From Candidatus Saccharimonadota bacterium (GTDB taxonomy: Bacteria; Patescibacteriota; Saccharimonadia; Saccharimonadales; Saccharimonadaceae): a stretch of 27,239 bases of DNA. Made by a program: the position numbers and the translations under genes. Every line of letters begins with the position of its first letter. Position 1 is the first letter of the stretch. Positions 6,532 to 15,056 of this stretch are shown here, one piece after another. The DNA is taken from the NCBI GenBank assembly GCA_900555425.1, contig UNSM01000004.1, positions 1-27,239 of the forward strand, in the 5' to 3' direction. Below the pieces are notes generated by a model. It ran no database searches, was not told the origin of the DNA, and saw only the letters and a program-made list of their open reading frames with translations.

Positions 6532-7131
6532 ATGGAAAATAAATCAACAACAAACAAGTGGCTGATCGTTGTGGTGGTTATTATGGGCATAATCATTGTT
6601 GCTATGGCGACATGGATAATTGCTGGTGCTATGCATAAAAATAGTGACTCTAACTCTTCGGCAAAAACCAGCCAGACAAAGAAGGATTCATCTGATTCAC
6701 TGGAAAAAACTCGCGGTGAAGGCGAGGAGCTGTCAAATGAGGCAAAGAAAGAGTATAAAGATTTCCGAACCAAAGGCGACGGCACGGGCATTCGTTTAAC
6801 TTCAGCAAGCGATGTTGATAAGTTGGACATTGACAGCTCTTTGAAGAAGTTCTTGAAGTCTAAAGTTGGTCAGCCAATTCCAGAACGTGAAGGTTCTGTG
6901 TATGAGCCAATCATTGACCGTGCATACGGAAAATATGCAGCAGTATATGGCTTGACAAACGCTTATACTATTATCGGACCAAAGAACGGCACTGGTGAAA
7001 TTGCAATTGTTGCGGGCACGCAGCAAGGTGGCATGCCGTGCTCAGACTTGAAGTCTGCATCGGTTCCGAGTCGCTTGGTTGACGGCAAATGTGAAGTTTC
7101 TGGCTCGTCTCAAACTTATAGCCAAGACTAG
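6532..7131 (+). CDS. Membrane-anchored extracytoplasmic protein, unknown function
   Basis: A 199-residue protein with one N-terminal membrane segment (about 10-32, LIVVVVIMGIIIVAMATWII) followed by a Ser/Lys/Asp-rich linker (about 35-65) and a compact C-terminal domain ending with two cysteines (PCSDL and GKCEV) that could form a disulfide outside the cell. No cleavage site or lipobox is evident, so I predict an uncleaved anchor with the domain outside. I do not recognise the domain; GSVYEPIIDRAYGKYAAVYG and NAYTIIGPKNGTGEIAIVAG look like beta-rich stretches. It has a good promoter and a GGAGG ribosome site. A strong hairpin formed partly by the start of uvrB follows its TAG and may end its transcript. 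Confidence 0.75.
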   Translation: MENKSTTNKWLIVVVVIMGIIIVAMATWIIAGAMHKNSDSNSSAKTSQTKKDSSDSLEKTRGEGEELSNEAKKEYKDFRTKGDGTGIRLTSASDVDKLDIDSSLKKFLKSKVGQPIPEREGSVYEPIIDRAYGKYAAVYGLTNAYTIIGPKNGTGEIAIVAGTQQGGMPCSDLKSASVPSRLVDGKCEVSGSSQTYSQD

Positions 7132-7152
7132 TTTTCATAAATATAGTAAAAT

Positions 7153-7179
7153 AGAGAGGTGAATAAATTTCGCCTCTCT
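7153..7179 (+). terminator. Hairpin covering the uvrB start codon; probable upstream terminator
   Basis: Bases 7153-7163 pair with 7169-7179 (11 bp, one T-G wobble, loop TAAAT), followed by TCTTC. The GTG start of uvrB (7159-7161) lies inside the left arm. RNA reading through from the 6532 gene would form the full stem, ending transcription or hiding the uvrB start, whereas RNA starting at the GTG itself would have only half of the left arm. Confidence 0.55.
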
Positions 7180-9129
7180 TCTTCATATCAGCCCACGGGC
7201 GATCAGCCGCGAGCAGTTGCTCAGTTAGTCGATGGTTTGGAAAAAGGTCAGCGCGAGCAAACTTTGCTGGGTGTGACTGGTTCAGGGAAGACGTTTACGA
7301 TGGCGAATATTATCGCTAAGCGCAATGTGCCGACGCTGGTTTTGGCTCATAATAAGACTTTGGCGGCGCAACTTTTTTCTGAGTTTAAGGAATTTTTTCC
7401 GGACAATGAAGTCCACTATTTTGTTAGCTATTTTGACTACTACCAGCCAGAGGCGTACATCGCTTCAAGCGACACTTATATAGAGAAAGATTCGAAAATC
7501 AACGACGAGATTGATCGGCTTAGGCACGCGGCAACTTCCGCGTTATTGACGCGCCGTGACGTGATTATCGTAGCGAGTGTGAGCTGTATTTACGGCATTG
7601 GTTCGCCAGAAACTTACGCCGATATGGCTATTAAATTGACCGTTGGTGAGCGTCGAGTTCAGGACAAGTTTATTCGCCTATTGACCGACATTCAGTATAA
7701 ACGCAATGACGTCGATTTTGCGCGCGGAACTTTTCGGGTGCGCGGCGATGTTGTGGATATTTTTCCGGCAGGTCAAGATACTGCGGTTCGCGTGGAATTC
7801 TTTGGTGATGAAATTGAGCGGCTGACGAAGATCGACCCTTTGACTGGCGAGATTTTGGATCGGCCAGACCAATTGACAATTTTCCCGTCCAGCCACTATT
7901 CGACGCCACGTGAGCGAATTGAAAAAGCGATTGTCGGGATTGAAAATGAGTTTAATCAACGACTGAAATGGTTTGAGGATAATGGCAAGTTTTTAGAGGC
8001 GCAAAGACTAAGTCAGCGTACCAAATATGATTTGGAGATGTTGAAGGAAACTGGTTTTGTGAAGGGAATTGAGAATTATTCGCGCTATTTGACCGACCGA
8101 GAACCTGGCGAGCAGCCTGCGACTTTGATTGATTATTTTCCGGACGATTGGCTACTTTTGGTCGACGAATCGCACATGACATTGCCGCAAGTTCGGGGAA
8201 TGTACAACGGTGATCGCGCCCGTAAGGAAGTTTTGGTTGAGCATGGTTTTCGTCTTCCGAGCGCATTGGACAATCGCCCACTTCGATTTGACGAGTTCAA
8301 TCAGCATATTCATCAGGCAATTTATGTTTCCGCTACGCCGGGAGATTATGAACTTTCTCATTCGCCAAAGCCAGCTGAGCAGCTTATTCGACCGACTGGG
8401 TTGCTTGATCCGCCGATTGAAGTTCGACCAACCGATGGGCAAGTCGATGATTTGATGGAGGAAATTCGCCAGACGATTGCGAAAGGTCATCGCGTGTTGG
8501 TGACGACATTAACCAAGCGAATGGCGGAGGACTTGAGTGCTTATTTGACGGAAAACGGCGTGAAGACGGCGTATTTGCATAGCGAAATTGATACGCTGGA
8601 ACGTGGTGATATTCTGAAAGATTTGCGACTTGGAACGTATGATGTGCTGGTTGGAATTAATCTATTGCGCGAAGGCCTGGACCTTCCGGAGGTCAGTTTG
8701 GTGGCAATTATGGACGCCGACAAGGAAGGCTTCTTGCGCAGTGAACAGGCGCTAATTCAGACGATTGGACGAGCGGCGCGGCACGTTGATGGGCGAGTTA
8801 TTATGTATGGAGACAATGTTACGGATAGTATGCGTCGAGCAATTGACGAAACGAATCGACGTCGAGCGATCCAGCAAAAATATAACGAAGAGCATAATAT
8901 TACGCCGCAAACTATTCAGAAGAAAATTGACGACGGTTTGCGCTCGATTATTCCGCAGAAAGAATCTGATAAAAAGCCAAAGCTTAACCTAAAGAAAATT
9001 CCAAAATACGAATATCCGGCTTTGATTAAAGATCTGACGGCGCAAATGGAACTGCATAGCGCTAATTTAGAATTTGAAAAAGCGGCAGAACTGCGTGATT
9101 TAATTGCAGAAATTCGTCATACGATGTAG
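7159..9129 (+). CDS. uvrB: Excinuclease ABC subunit B
   Basis: A 656-residue UvrB, the helicase-fold damage-verification subunit of nucleotide excision repair, which is loaded by UvrA and recruits UvrC. It shows [14 protein letters not shown] at the start, Walker A GVTGSGKT (38-45), the beta-hairpin region with [10 protein letters not shown] and the SCIYG segment, LLLVDESHM (motif II), helicase motif VSATPGDYE, the GRAARH motif VI (TIGRAARH), and a C-terminal UVR domain (about 622-656) that contacts UvrC. Start: only GTG 7159 keeps the conserved N-terminus. TAAAAT at 7147-7152 ends six nt before it, with no clear Shine-Dalgarno, so the mRNA is probably leaderless. Length is normal for the family. 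Confidence 0.97.
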   Translation: MNKFRLSSSYQPTGDQPRAVAQLVDGLEKGQREQTLLGVTGSGKTFTMANIIAKRNVPTLVLAHNKTLAAQLFSEFKEFFPDNEVHYFVSYFDYYQPEAYIASSDTYIEKDSKINDEIDRLRHAATSALLTRRDVIIVASVSCIYGIGSPETYADMAIKLTVGERRVQDKFIRLLTDIQYKRNDVDFARGTFRVRGDVVDIFPAGQDTAVRVEFFGDEIERLTKIDPLTGEILDRPDQLTIFPSSHYSTPRERIEKAIVGIENEFNQRLKWFEDNGKFLEAQRLSQRTKYDLEMLKETGFVKGIENYSRYLTDREPGEQPATLIDYFPDDWLLLVDESHMTLPQVRGMYNGDRARKEVLVEHGFRLPSALDNRPLRFDEFNQHIHQAIYVSATPGDYELSHSPKPAEQLIRPTGLLDPPIEVRPTDGQVDDLMEEIRQTIAKGHRVLVTTLTKRMAEDLSAYLTENGVKTAYLHSEIDTLERGDILKDLRLGTYDVLVGINLLREGLDLPEVSLVAIMDADKEGFLRSEQALIQTIGRAARHVDGRVIMYGDNVTDSMRRAIDETNRRRAIQQKYNEEHNITPQTIQKKIDDGLRSIIPQKESDKKPKLNLKKIPKYEYPALIKDLTAQMELHSANLEFEKAAELRDLIAEIRHTM

Positions 9130-9159
9130 AATAAAAATATTATTAGATTAGGAGGGATT

Positions 9160-9951
9160 ATGGCAACAAAAGAACAACCACAGCCAACAAACGTCGCGCA
9201 ACCAGAAATGCCGATGCAACCAAATGCTTATCAAGCATATCCACAATACGCATACGAAGACCCGAATAAGGGCAAAGCAAAGATGCTAACTTTGGAATAC
9301 GCTTTGGCAATGGGCTCAGCGATTATTTCAATCATGTTGCTGATTGACATCATAACTAAGGTGTTTGGTTTGTGGACGAATTCAACATCAATGTTATTAA
9401 GAAGTGTCGGCGGATTTTTCGCGCCATCAATGGTAACTCAGGGAACAGGAATTGTTGCAGCGTCAGTGTTTGCTGTGCTTTTGGCTGTATTGTCACTAGT
9501 TCTATTCTCACGCGTATCAAAAGCTGTTCCAGAGCGTGAAGGCTACACAAAGCGAACAGCTTACAAATTGGTAACTTACGGCGGTTTGGCGGTTTTGATC
9601 ATCCCAGCTGTCGACTTGGTTGCTCGATTAGTAAGCATTTTGATCAACTCATTGCTATTTATCGGCGTTGGTGACGGCGGCGAATTCTATAAGAGTTTGT
9701 ACTTGGGTGAATTCTTGCCATACGCATTAGCTCTTGCAATTGTTGCTACTAGCGCTTACTTCATTTGCCAAATTGTCAAGGGACGCAACATGTCAAAGGC
9801 TTTGTCTTTGATGCTGATTGTGGCTTCTTCTGTCGTATTATTGACTGGCGCTATCACAATTGCCGTTAAAGCGCACGACACGGGCAGCTCAGCAAAAACT
9901 ATTCCATCAGACTACAGTCGCTACAAGAACTACCAAGATTACTCAATGTAA
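9160..9951 (+). CDS. Multi-pass membrane protein with Pro/Gln-rich cytoplasmic tail
   Basis: A 263-residue protein. The first ~45 residues are Pro/Gln/Tyr-rich (QPQPTNVAQPEMPMQPNAYQ), then about four membrane segments follow: roughly 46-72, 95-122, 140-170 and 186-235, the last probably two helices. The C-terminus is polar and Tyr-rich. I recognise the general look of small membrane proteins common in Saccharibacteria but cannot name the family or function. AGGAGGG precedes the ATG at ideal distance. It follows uvrB by 30 nt and may be cotranscribed with it. A terminator follows 18 nt after the stop. Confidence 0.75.
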   Translation: MATKEQPQPTNVAQPEMPMQPNAYQAYPQYAYEDPNKGKAKMLTLEYALAMGSAIISIMLLIDIITKVFGLWTNSTSMLLRSVGGFFAPSMVTQGTGIVAASVFAVLLAVLSLVLFSRVSKAVPEREGYTKRTAYKLVTYGGLAVLIIPAVDLVARLVSILINSLLFIGVGDGGEFYKSLYLGEFLPYALALAIVATSAYFICQIVKGRNMSKALSLMLIVASSVVLLTGAITIAVKAHDTGSSAKTIPSDYSRYKNYQDYSM

Positions 9952-9969
9952 TAAAACTTGGAAAAATAA

Positions 9970-9999
9970 AGTCGCTCACTTTGATGGGCGGCTTTTTTT
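9970..9999 (+). terminator. Intrinsic terminator after the membrane protein gene
   Basis: AGTCGCTCA (9970-9978) pairs with TGGGCGGCT (9985-9993), 9 bp with two G-U pairs and a 6-nt loop, followed by a run of seven Ts to 9999. It overlaps the -35 region of the gatC promoter. Confidence 0.85.
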
Positions 10000-10010
10000 A
10001 GTGGTATAAT
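9981..10010 (+). promoter_or_regulatory. Extended -10 promoter of the gat operon, leaderless
   Basis: TGGTATAAT (-10 at 10005-10010, extended TGn) ends six nt before the gatC ATG at 10017; a weak -35 TTGATG (9981-9986) sits 18 bp upstream inside the terminator hairpin. RNA should begin at or next to the ATG. Confidence 0.7.
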
Positions 10011-10016
10011 ATTGAT

Positions 10017-10304
10017 ATGATAACTATTTCTACCAGCGATATTCAGCACTTGGCGAGTTTGAGTAGTCTGGCATTGACTGATGACGAAACCGACGGACTG
10101 CGCCAAGATTTGGAAAATATAATTGGCTATATTGAGCAGTTGGGTGAGCTTGACGTGTCGGGTGTTGAGCCGACTTATCAAGTTACAGGACTGAGCAATG
10201 TTTGGCGCGAAGATGAAGTTCAGACGGGGATTCCTGTTGAGAAATTGCTCGATTTGGCGCCAGAAAAACAGAATAACCAAGTGAAAGTTCCGCAGGTATT
10301 GTAA
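10017..10304 (+). CDS. gatC: Asp/Glu-tRNA amidotransferase subunit C
   Basis: A 95-residue GatC, the small belt-like subunit that stabilises GatA against GatB in the amidotransferase converting Glu-tRNA(Gln) to Gln-tRNA(Gln) (and Asp-tRNA(Asn) to Asn-tRNA(Asn)). Family features: HLASLSSLALTDDE near the N-terminus, IIGYIEQLGELDVSGVEPTY in the middle and LR/WREDEV-like NVWREDEV before a tail ending APEKQNNQVKVPQVL. First gene of the operon, with a leaderless promoter; its TAA overlaps the gatA ATG (taATG). Confidence 0.95.
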   Translation: MITISTSDIQHLASLSSLALTDDETDGLRQDLENIIGYIEQLGELDVSGVEPTYQVTGLSNVWREDEVQTGIPVEKLLDLAPEKQNNQVKVPQVL

Positions 10305-11674
10305 TGAGTAAGATTAGTGATTTTATCGGCAAGAGCGCGGTCGAGAACGTAAAAGAAGCGTTGCGACGAGCGCGTGAAATTGAGGAATATAATGCGCTAC
10401 TCAGCCTAACGGAAGAGCGTGCGCTGGAGCGAGCAGAAAAAGTTGATGCTGGCGAGATCTCTGGACGATTGGCGGGCGTGCCATTTGTTGTGAAGGACAA
10501 TTTTTTGGCGTTTGGTGCGCCAACGACTGCCGCTTCAAAAATGCTAGAAAACTTTAATGCGCCACTACAGGCGACGGCTGTTGAGAAATTGGAAGCGGAA
10601 GGTGCGATTTGCATCGGTAAGGCGAATTTGGACGCTTTTGCGCACGGCGGTTCGACGGAAAACTCGGCATTTGGGCCAACTAAGAACGCCGCAGATGAAA
10701 CGCGAGTTGCTGGTGGATCATCTGGTGGATCGGCGGTAGTTACGGCGCTTGACGTGGTTCCGTTTGCGCTTGGTACGGATACTGGTGGTTCGATTCGTCA
10801 GCCAGCCAGCTTTAACGGAGTGGTTGGAATTAAGCCGACTTACGGAGCGGTTAGTCGTTATGGCGTAGTAGCAATGGCATCAAGTACGGACACGATCGGT
10901 TGTTTTGCTACGAATGCTGAAGATACGGACTTGGTGATGGAAATTATGGCTGGTCGCGATGATAAAGATATGACGACTTTGCCTGATTTTTGGAATAATC
11001 AGCCGGAATTTGCAAAGAAAAAAATAGGTCTGGTCAAGCAGTGTATGACTGATGACGTGGACGCGGAAGTTCGCCAAAAAACGCTTGATTATGCGGAGAA
11101 ATTGAAACAGCTTGGCTACGAAATTGAAGAAGTGGATTTGAGTATGATGCAACATTCCCTGGCGATGTATTACATAATTGTGCCAGCGGAATTGTCCTCA
11201 AATTTGGCGCGATATGACGGCGTGCGATACGGTCATCGAGCGGCGGAAGTGAAAACTTTGGCGGAACTTTACGGTCGCAGTCGAAATGAAGGATTTATGA
11301 CTGAGAATAAGCGACGAATCATGATAGGAAGTTTCGTATTGTCAAGTGGATTCTTTGATGCTTACTACATGCAGGCTCAAAAAGCCAGGACGTTGTTGAT
11401 TGACGAGTTCAAAAAGCTGTTTACCGAATATGACGCGCTATTGATGCCGGTTGCGCCGACTCCTGCGTTTAAGATTGGGGAAAATGCTAGCGATCCGATA
11501 AAAATGTATTTGGCGGACATTATGACCGTGCCAGCAAGTTTGGCTGGACTTCCTGCGGTTGCTGCGCCGGCTGGGAGTAGCGATGAAGGATTGCCAATTG
11601 GCGTGCAGCTTATTGGCGATTACAAGTCGGACAAGAACTTGCTGAAGCTGGTTTCGGAAGTGGAGAAGATTTGA
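10304..11674 (+). CDS. gatA: Asp/Glu-tRNA amidotransferase subunit A
   Basis: A 456-residue amidase-signature protein that releases ammonia from glutamine for transamidation of mischarged tRNA. The Ser-Ser-Lys catalytic elements are visible: Lys64 in VPFVVKDNF, the glycine/serine loop AGGSSGGSA (136-144), and Ser163 in DTGGSIRQPASF. ENKRRIMIGSFVLSSG and PAGSSDEGLPIGVQLIG are typical of the C-terminal half. Slightly shorter than the common ~485 residues, chiefly at the ends. Its TGA overlaps the ATG of the next gene. The presence of GatCAB suggests glutaminyl- and/or asparaginyl-tRNA is made indirectly. Confidence 0.96.
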   Translation: MSKISDFIGKSAVENVKEALRRAREIEEYNALLSLTEERALERAEKVDAGEISGRLAGVPFVVKDNFLAFGAPTTAASKMLENFNAPLQATAVEKLEAEGAICIGKANLDAFAHGGSTENSAFGPTKNAADETRVAGGSSGGSAVVTALDVVPFALGTDTGGSIRQPASFNGVVGIKPTYGAVSRYGVVAMASSTDTIGCFATNAEDTDLVMEIMAGRDDKDMTTLPDFWNNQPEFAKKKIGLVKQCMTDDVDAEVRQKTLDYAEKLKQLGYEIEEVDLSMMQHSLAMYYIIVPAELSSNLARYDGVRYGHRAAEVKTLAELYGRSRNEGFMTENKRRIMIGSFVLSSGFFDAYYMQAQKARTLLIDEFKKLFTEYDALLMPVAPTPAFKIGENASDPIKMYLADIMTVPASLAGLPAVAAPAGSSDEGLPIGVQLIGDYKSDKNLLKLVSEVEKI

Positions 11675-12093
11675 TGGACGGATTGATGATCGCGATAGTT
11701 GTTGCGGCGTTGATTATTGGCGCCTTGCTGATGATTTTCATTCAATTGACTTCTCGTGGTCGCGGTCAAATTGACAGGGAAATGTATCAGAGGGTTTGGC
11801 GGCAAATTTTGCGCAATGTCGAAACCAGAAAAACGGAAAGTATGCAGATGGCGATAATGAAGGCGGATAAGTTGCTGGACAAAGCTATGCGCGACTGCGG
11901 CGTGGCTGGCGAAACAATGGGCGAACGTATGAAATCTCGCAAGGGATACTGGAGCGATGAAAATGGGCTTTGGGCGGCACATAAATTGCGTAATCAAATT
12001 GCCCACGAAACCAACGTAACGGTAACGGCGCAGAGTTTTCGCCGAGCGATGGCGAGTTTTGAACAGGCATTAAAAGATTTGGGAGCATTATAA
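11674..12093 (+). CDS. Membrane-anchored HEPN-like protein within the gat operon
   Basis: A 139-residue protein: one N-terminal membrane helix (about 4-25, LMIAIVVAALIIGALLMIFI), a basic loop, then helices. Near the C-terminus it reads LWAAHKLRNQIAHETN, where R106-N-Q-I-A-H111 fits the R-X4-H motif of HEPN-fold ribonucleases; family HEPN proteins cleave RNA as dimers. The match rests on this motif plus the all-helical prediction, so the assignment is an inference. Start: ATG 11674 overlaps the gatA stop (tgATG) with GGAG nine nt upstream; the TTG at 11671 is a weaker alternative. It sits between gatA and gatB, with 1-nt overlap on both sides, so it must be made with the amidotransferase. RNA cleavage is unproven; a structural role at the membrane is also possible. 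Confidence 0.7.
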   Translation: MDGLMIAIVVAALIIGALLMIFIQLTSRGRGQIDREMYQRVWRQILRNVETRKTESMQMAIMKADKLLDKAMRDCGVAGETMGERMKSRKGYWSDENGLWAAHKLRNQIAHETNVTVTAQSFRRAMASFEQALKDLGAL

Positions 12094-13541
12094 TGAGTGT
12101 ATATGACGATTATGAAATGACAATTGGTATCGAATGTCACGTTCAGCTAGCGACGAAAACCAAGCTATTTAGCCCGGCCGACAATGATGCTCGTGACGCT
12201 GAGCCGAATACTAAGACGCATCAGATTGACTTTGGTTTGCCGGGGATGTTGCCAGTTTTGAATAAACACGCCGTTGAGTTGGCGGTTCGCGCTGGAAAAG
12301 CCTTGAACTCGCAGATTGCGCACGTTAGCCGATTTGATCGAAAGCATTATTTTTATCCAGATTTACCAAAGGGTTATCAGACCTCACAGATGTATAATCC
12401 GATTATTTTGGCTGGATATGTCGATGCACCGCTGGAAGATGATTCTTTGAAACGCGTGCGAATTGACCACGCTCATATGGAGGAAGATGCTGGTAAATTG
12501 ACGCATCATGACGGCTATTCGTTGGTCGACCTTAACCGCGCTGGCACGCCGCTGATTGAGATTGTTTCTGAGCCGGATATGCATTCGGCCGAGGAGGCTA
12601 AAGCTTACGTTTCGGAACTGCATAAATTGATGGTTTACGCGGGTGTGACTTACGGTAATTTGTATCACGGAAATATGCGATTCGACGTCAATATTTCAGT
12701 GGCAAAGAAGGGTGCGACAGAGCTTGGAAAGCGCGCAGAAATTAAGAATCTCAATTCCTTCCGCAGTGTTGAAAGGGCCGCCGAGTACGAGTTCAAGCGC
12801 CAAATCGATATTTTGGAGCGTGGCGAAGAGGTTGTTCAGGAAACCAGAGGCTGGAATGATGACAAGCAGATAACTATTTCTCAGAGGTCAAAGGAAGACG
12901 CGCAGGATTATCGCTATATGCCAGATCCAGATATTCCACCGGTTGTGTTGACTGACGAGGTGATTACTGAAATTCAGTCCAAGGTGCCGATGCTTCCGGG
13001 TGAATATAGGGAAAAATGGAGCGCGCTAAACTTGGACAAATCTGTTATCAATTCGCTTTTGTCTAATCAGGATTACGCCAAGATTGCATTGGAAGTTCAG
13101 GAAAAGTCGGGCGAGGCTTCCGCTAAGCGAGTCGCACATTGGTTTGCGAGCGCATTGACAACTTCCGATGAAAATGACGCGCAAACGGACAGTGAATCTA
13201 TACGCGTGGCGGTTGACGATTTGATAGAATTGGCTGAAATGACAGAGAAGTCTGAAGTTTCCAGCACGAATGCGAAGGAGCTATTTAATGAGCTTCTGGC
13301 TGGCGCGAAAAATCCGCGTAAGCTTGCCGAAGAGAAGAATTTGTTGCAGGTTTCTGATGAATCGGCGATTGCTGCAATTGTCGATGAAGTTTTGAATGAT
13401 CCAGCTTCAGCGGCGTCAATTGCAGACATCAAGGCTGGAAAAGATAAGGCTATTGGCTATTTGGTCGGGCAAGTTATGAAGAAGTCTAAGGGTCAAGCCA
13501 ACCCAAGCCTTGCGCAAAGGCTGATTCGCGAAAGACTTTAG
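12093..13541 (+). CDS. gatB: Asp/Glu-tRNA amidotransferase subunit B
   Basis: A 482-residue GatB, which binds and phosphorylates the misacylated tRNA and accepts ammonia from GatA. Diagnostic segments: TIGIECHVQLATKTKLFSPA at the start, NRAGTPLIEIVSEPDMHSAEEA, GNMRFDVNISV, KRAEIKNLNSFRSVERAAEYE, QETRGWNDDKQIT and the DYRYMPDPDIPP motif, then the helical and YqeY-like tail domains that grip the tRNA elbow. About 100 residues before the end there is an acidic stretch (ENDAQTDSES) longer than usual. Its start overlaps the stop of the HEPN-like gene. Terminates in TAG 34 nt before galU. Confidence 0.97.
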   Translation: MSVYDDYEMTIGIECHVQLATKTKLFSPADNDARDAEPNTKTHQIDFGLPGMLPVLNKHAVELAVRAGKALNSQIAHVSRFDRKHYFYPDLPKGYQTSQMYNPIILAGYVDAPLEDDSLKRVRIDHAHMEEDAGKLTHHDGYSLVDLNRAGTPLIEIVSEPDMHSAEEAKAYVSELHKLMVYAGVTYGNLYHGNMRFDVNISVAKKGATELGKRAEIKNLNSFRSVERAAEYEFKRQIDILERGEEVVQETRGWNDDKQITISQRSKEDAQDYRYMPDPDIPPVVLTDEVITEIQSKVPMLPGEYREKWSALNLDKSVINSLLSNQDYAKIALEVQEKSGEASAKRVAHWFASALTTSDENDAQTDSESIRVAVDDLIELAEMTEKSEVSSTNAKELFNELLAGAKNPRKLAEEKNLLQVSDESAIAAIVDEVLNDPASAASIADIKAGKDKAIGYLVGQVMKKSKGQANPSLAQRLIRERL

Positions 13542-13575
13542 AATTGCTGAAATAATAGGGAATAGGAGCTGAAAT

Positions 13576-14469
13576 ATGAGAAAACCAACTAAAGCCATTA
13601 TCGCTGCTGCCGGTTTTGGTACGCGATTTTTGCCACAAACTAAAGCCATGCCAAAGGAGATGTTGCCGCTGATTGATAAGCCGATTATTCAATACGTCGT
13701 CGAGGAATTGGTCGAGGCTGGCATTAAAGATATCATCATTATCGGTAGCGCGAATAAGCGAGCAATCGAGGACCATTTTGACGAGCCGAATGAAGAACTT
13801 TTGGCTAATTTGCGCGCTGGTGGCCCTAAAAAACAGCCGTTCATTGACGCGGTGCAGAATTTGGCTGAGATGGCGAACTTTATTTATATTCGCCAGAAAG
13901 GTCCGTACGGCAACGCAACGCCTTTGGCTTGCGCCTCACATTTGATTCATCATGATGAGCCTGTGATTTACACATTTGCAGACGATTTTATTGCGGCTAG
14001 TCCAAGTCGTTTCAAGCAGATGATTGAGGCGTCAGAAAGCTTAGATGGAGCGGTTCTATCGTGTAAGAAAATCACCGATGACGCGGAATTTGATCGTTAT
14101 GGAGTCATCAATGGTCAAGGGGTAAAAGACGGCGTTATAAAAATGACGAATATCGTTGAAAAGCCGGGCAAGGATAATGCGCCGTCAGATTTGGCGAGCG
14201 TCAGTAGCTATTTACTTCCGGGCGAGATTTTCGGCTATCTAGACAAAGCCAAGGAAGAATTTGACGGCAACGGCGAGTTTACAATTCAGCCAATTATGCA
14301 GCAAATGATTGACGACGGATTTGATTTTTACGGCGTGGAGATTACGAACGGCACTTATTATGACACTGGCGACAAATTGGAATATCTAAAAACGGTGATT
14401 GACTTTGGATTGCGTGATCCTAATTTTGGTGATAAATTACGTGCTCATCTGGCGGATCGCCTAAAATAA
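13576..14469 (+). CDS. galU: UTP-glucose-1-phosphate uridylyltransferase
   Basis: A 297-residue nucleotidyltransferase making UDP-glucose from UTP and glucose 1-phosphate, a precursor of surface glycans. The N-terminal signature AAGFGTRFLPQTKAMPKEML is the nucleotide-binding loop; further family landmarks are QKGPYGNATPLACA, FADDFI, DRYGVI and IVEKPGKDNAPS, ITNGTYYDTGDKLEYLKT near the end. AGGAG seven nt before the ATG. It follows gatB closely and may share its transcript, though its function is in envelope metabolism. Length is typical. Confidence 0.95.
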   Translation: MRKPTKAIIAAAGFGTRFLPQTKAMPKEMLPLIDKPIIQYVVEELVEAGIKDIIIIGSANKRAIEDHFDEPNEELLANLRAGGPKKQPFIDAVQNLAEMANFIYIRQKGPYGNATPLACASHLIHHDEPVIYTFADDFIAASPSRFKQMIEASESLDGAVLSCKKITDDAEFDRYGVINGQGVKDGVIKMTNIVEKPGKDNAPSDLASVSSYLLPGEIFGYLDKAKEEFDGNGEFTIQPIMQQMIDDGFDFYGVEITNGTYYDTGDKLEYLKTVIDFGLRDPNFGDKLRAHLADRLK

Positions 14470-14471
14470 TG

Positions 14472-14477
14472 TATAAT
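14472..14477 (+). promoter_or_regulatory. -10 box for the 14485 gene, leaderless
   Basis: TATAAT ends seven nt before the ATG at 14485, and no Shine-Dalgarno is present; no clear -35. RNA should start at or beside the ATG. Confidence 0.55.
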
Positions 14478-14484
14478 AAATAGC

Positions 14485-14772
14485 ATGAACGGATTGCTTA
14501 TTATTCTAGTGGTTTTGATGGTGATTTTTGTCATCATGATGATCGCTATGACAATTTCTATCATCAAATTAACGCGTCAAATTCGCCAAACCCAGCAGAA
14601 CGTGGAGGTAATAAGTCAGCGAATTGCTAACTTAAATGGAATCGTAAGTACGGTTTCAATTGGCGTGGAACTAGCCAAAAGCTTCGCTTCAAAGAGCGGA
14701 TTTTTCTCGAAATTTTTCTCAAAGAAGAAGGTAAAAAAGAGTGAAAAAGTCAGCCAAAGAACAACCAAATAA
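14485..14772 (+). CDS. Small membrane protein with coiled-coil stem
   Basis: A 95-residue protein with one strong N-terminal membrane helix (about 3-27, GLLIILVVLMVIFVIMMIAM), then a heptad-like helix (LTRQIRQTQQNVEVISQRIANL) and a very basic Phe/Lys tail (FFSKFFSKKKVKKSEK). It resembles the architecture of DUF948-type envelope proteins, but I cannot confirm the family. It is preceded by a leaderless-type -10 box, and the next gene's GTG start lies inside its 3' end (32-nt overlap), so the two are coupled. Confidence 0.75.
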   Translation: MNGLLIILVVLMVIFVIMMIAMTISIIKLTRQIRQTQQNVEVISQRIANLNGIVSTVSIGVELAKSFASKSGFFSKFFSKKKVKKSEKVSQRTTK

Positions 14773-15037
14773 GTTGGCAAAGAAAATTGTTCGTGATAAT
14801 GAAAACGACGCTCGTCGGGCAATTTTGGAGGATTTGTTTTTTGATTTTCATAAATCTCGCCACCAAGTTTACTGGGTGAATTTTGTTCGCGGAATTTTCT
14901 TTGGCCTTGGAAGTGCTTTGGGTGCGACGTTATTGATTGCGATATTGATTTGGATTTTGGGGCAATTTGCCGACATTTTCCCGCCGTTGGCTGATTTTAT
15001 CAACCACTTAATTGAGACAATGCAACGTCGTCAATAG
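14741..15037 (+). CDS. DUF5665-like small membrane protein
   Basis: A 98-residue protein with a charged helical N-terminus (KKIVRDNENDARRAILEDLF), then the segment WVNFVRGIFFGLGSALGATLLIAILIWILGQFADIFPPL, resembling the DUF5665 pattern FvRGi..GlG...G, with one or two membrane helices (about 50-85). Function unknown. Start: GTG 14741, 32 nt inside the preceding gene, with GAAGGT upstream; the next in-frame start would cut conserved residues. A leaderless dnaE promoter follows directly after the TAG. Confidence 0.7.
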   Translation: MKKSAKEQPNKLAKKIVRDNENDARRAILEDLFFDFHKSRHQVYWVNFVRGIFFGLGSALGATLLIAILIWILGQFADIFPPLADFINHLIETMQRRQ

Positions 15038-15042
15038 CGTGC

Positions 15043-15048
15043 TATAAT
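15043..15048 (+). promoter_or_regulatory. Extended -10 box of dnaE
   Basis: TGCTATAAT (TGn plus TATAAT) ends eight nt before the ATG at 15057. No Shine-Dalgarno precedes the ATG, so RNA probably starts within a base or two of it. Confidence 0.6.
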
Positions 15049-15056
15049 TGTTATTA

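Noticed and set aside
10304..11674. gatA as a truncated pseudogene
   Set aside because: It is somewhat shorter than usual but retains the catalytic elements and the C-terminal family segments up to the normal end, with an orderly overlap to the next gene.
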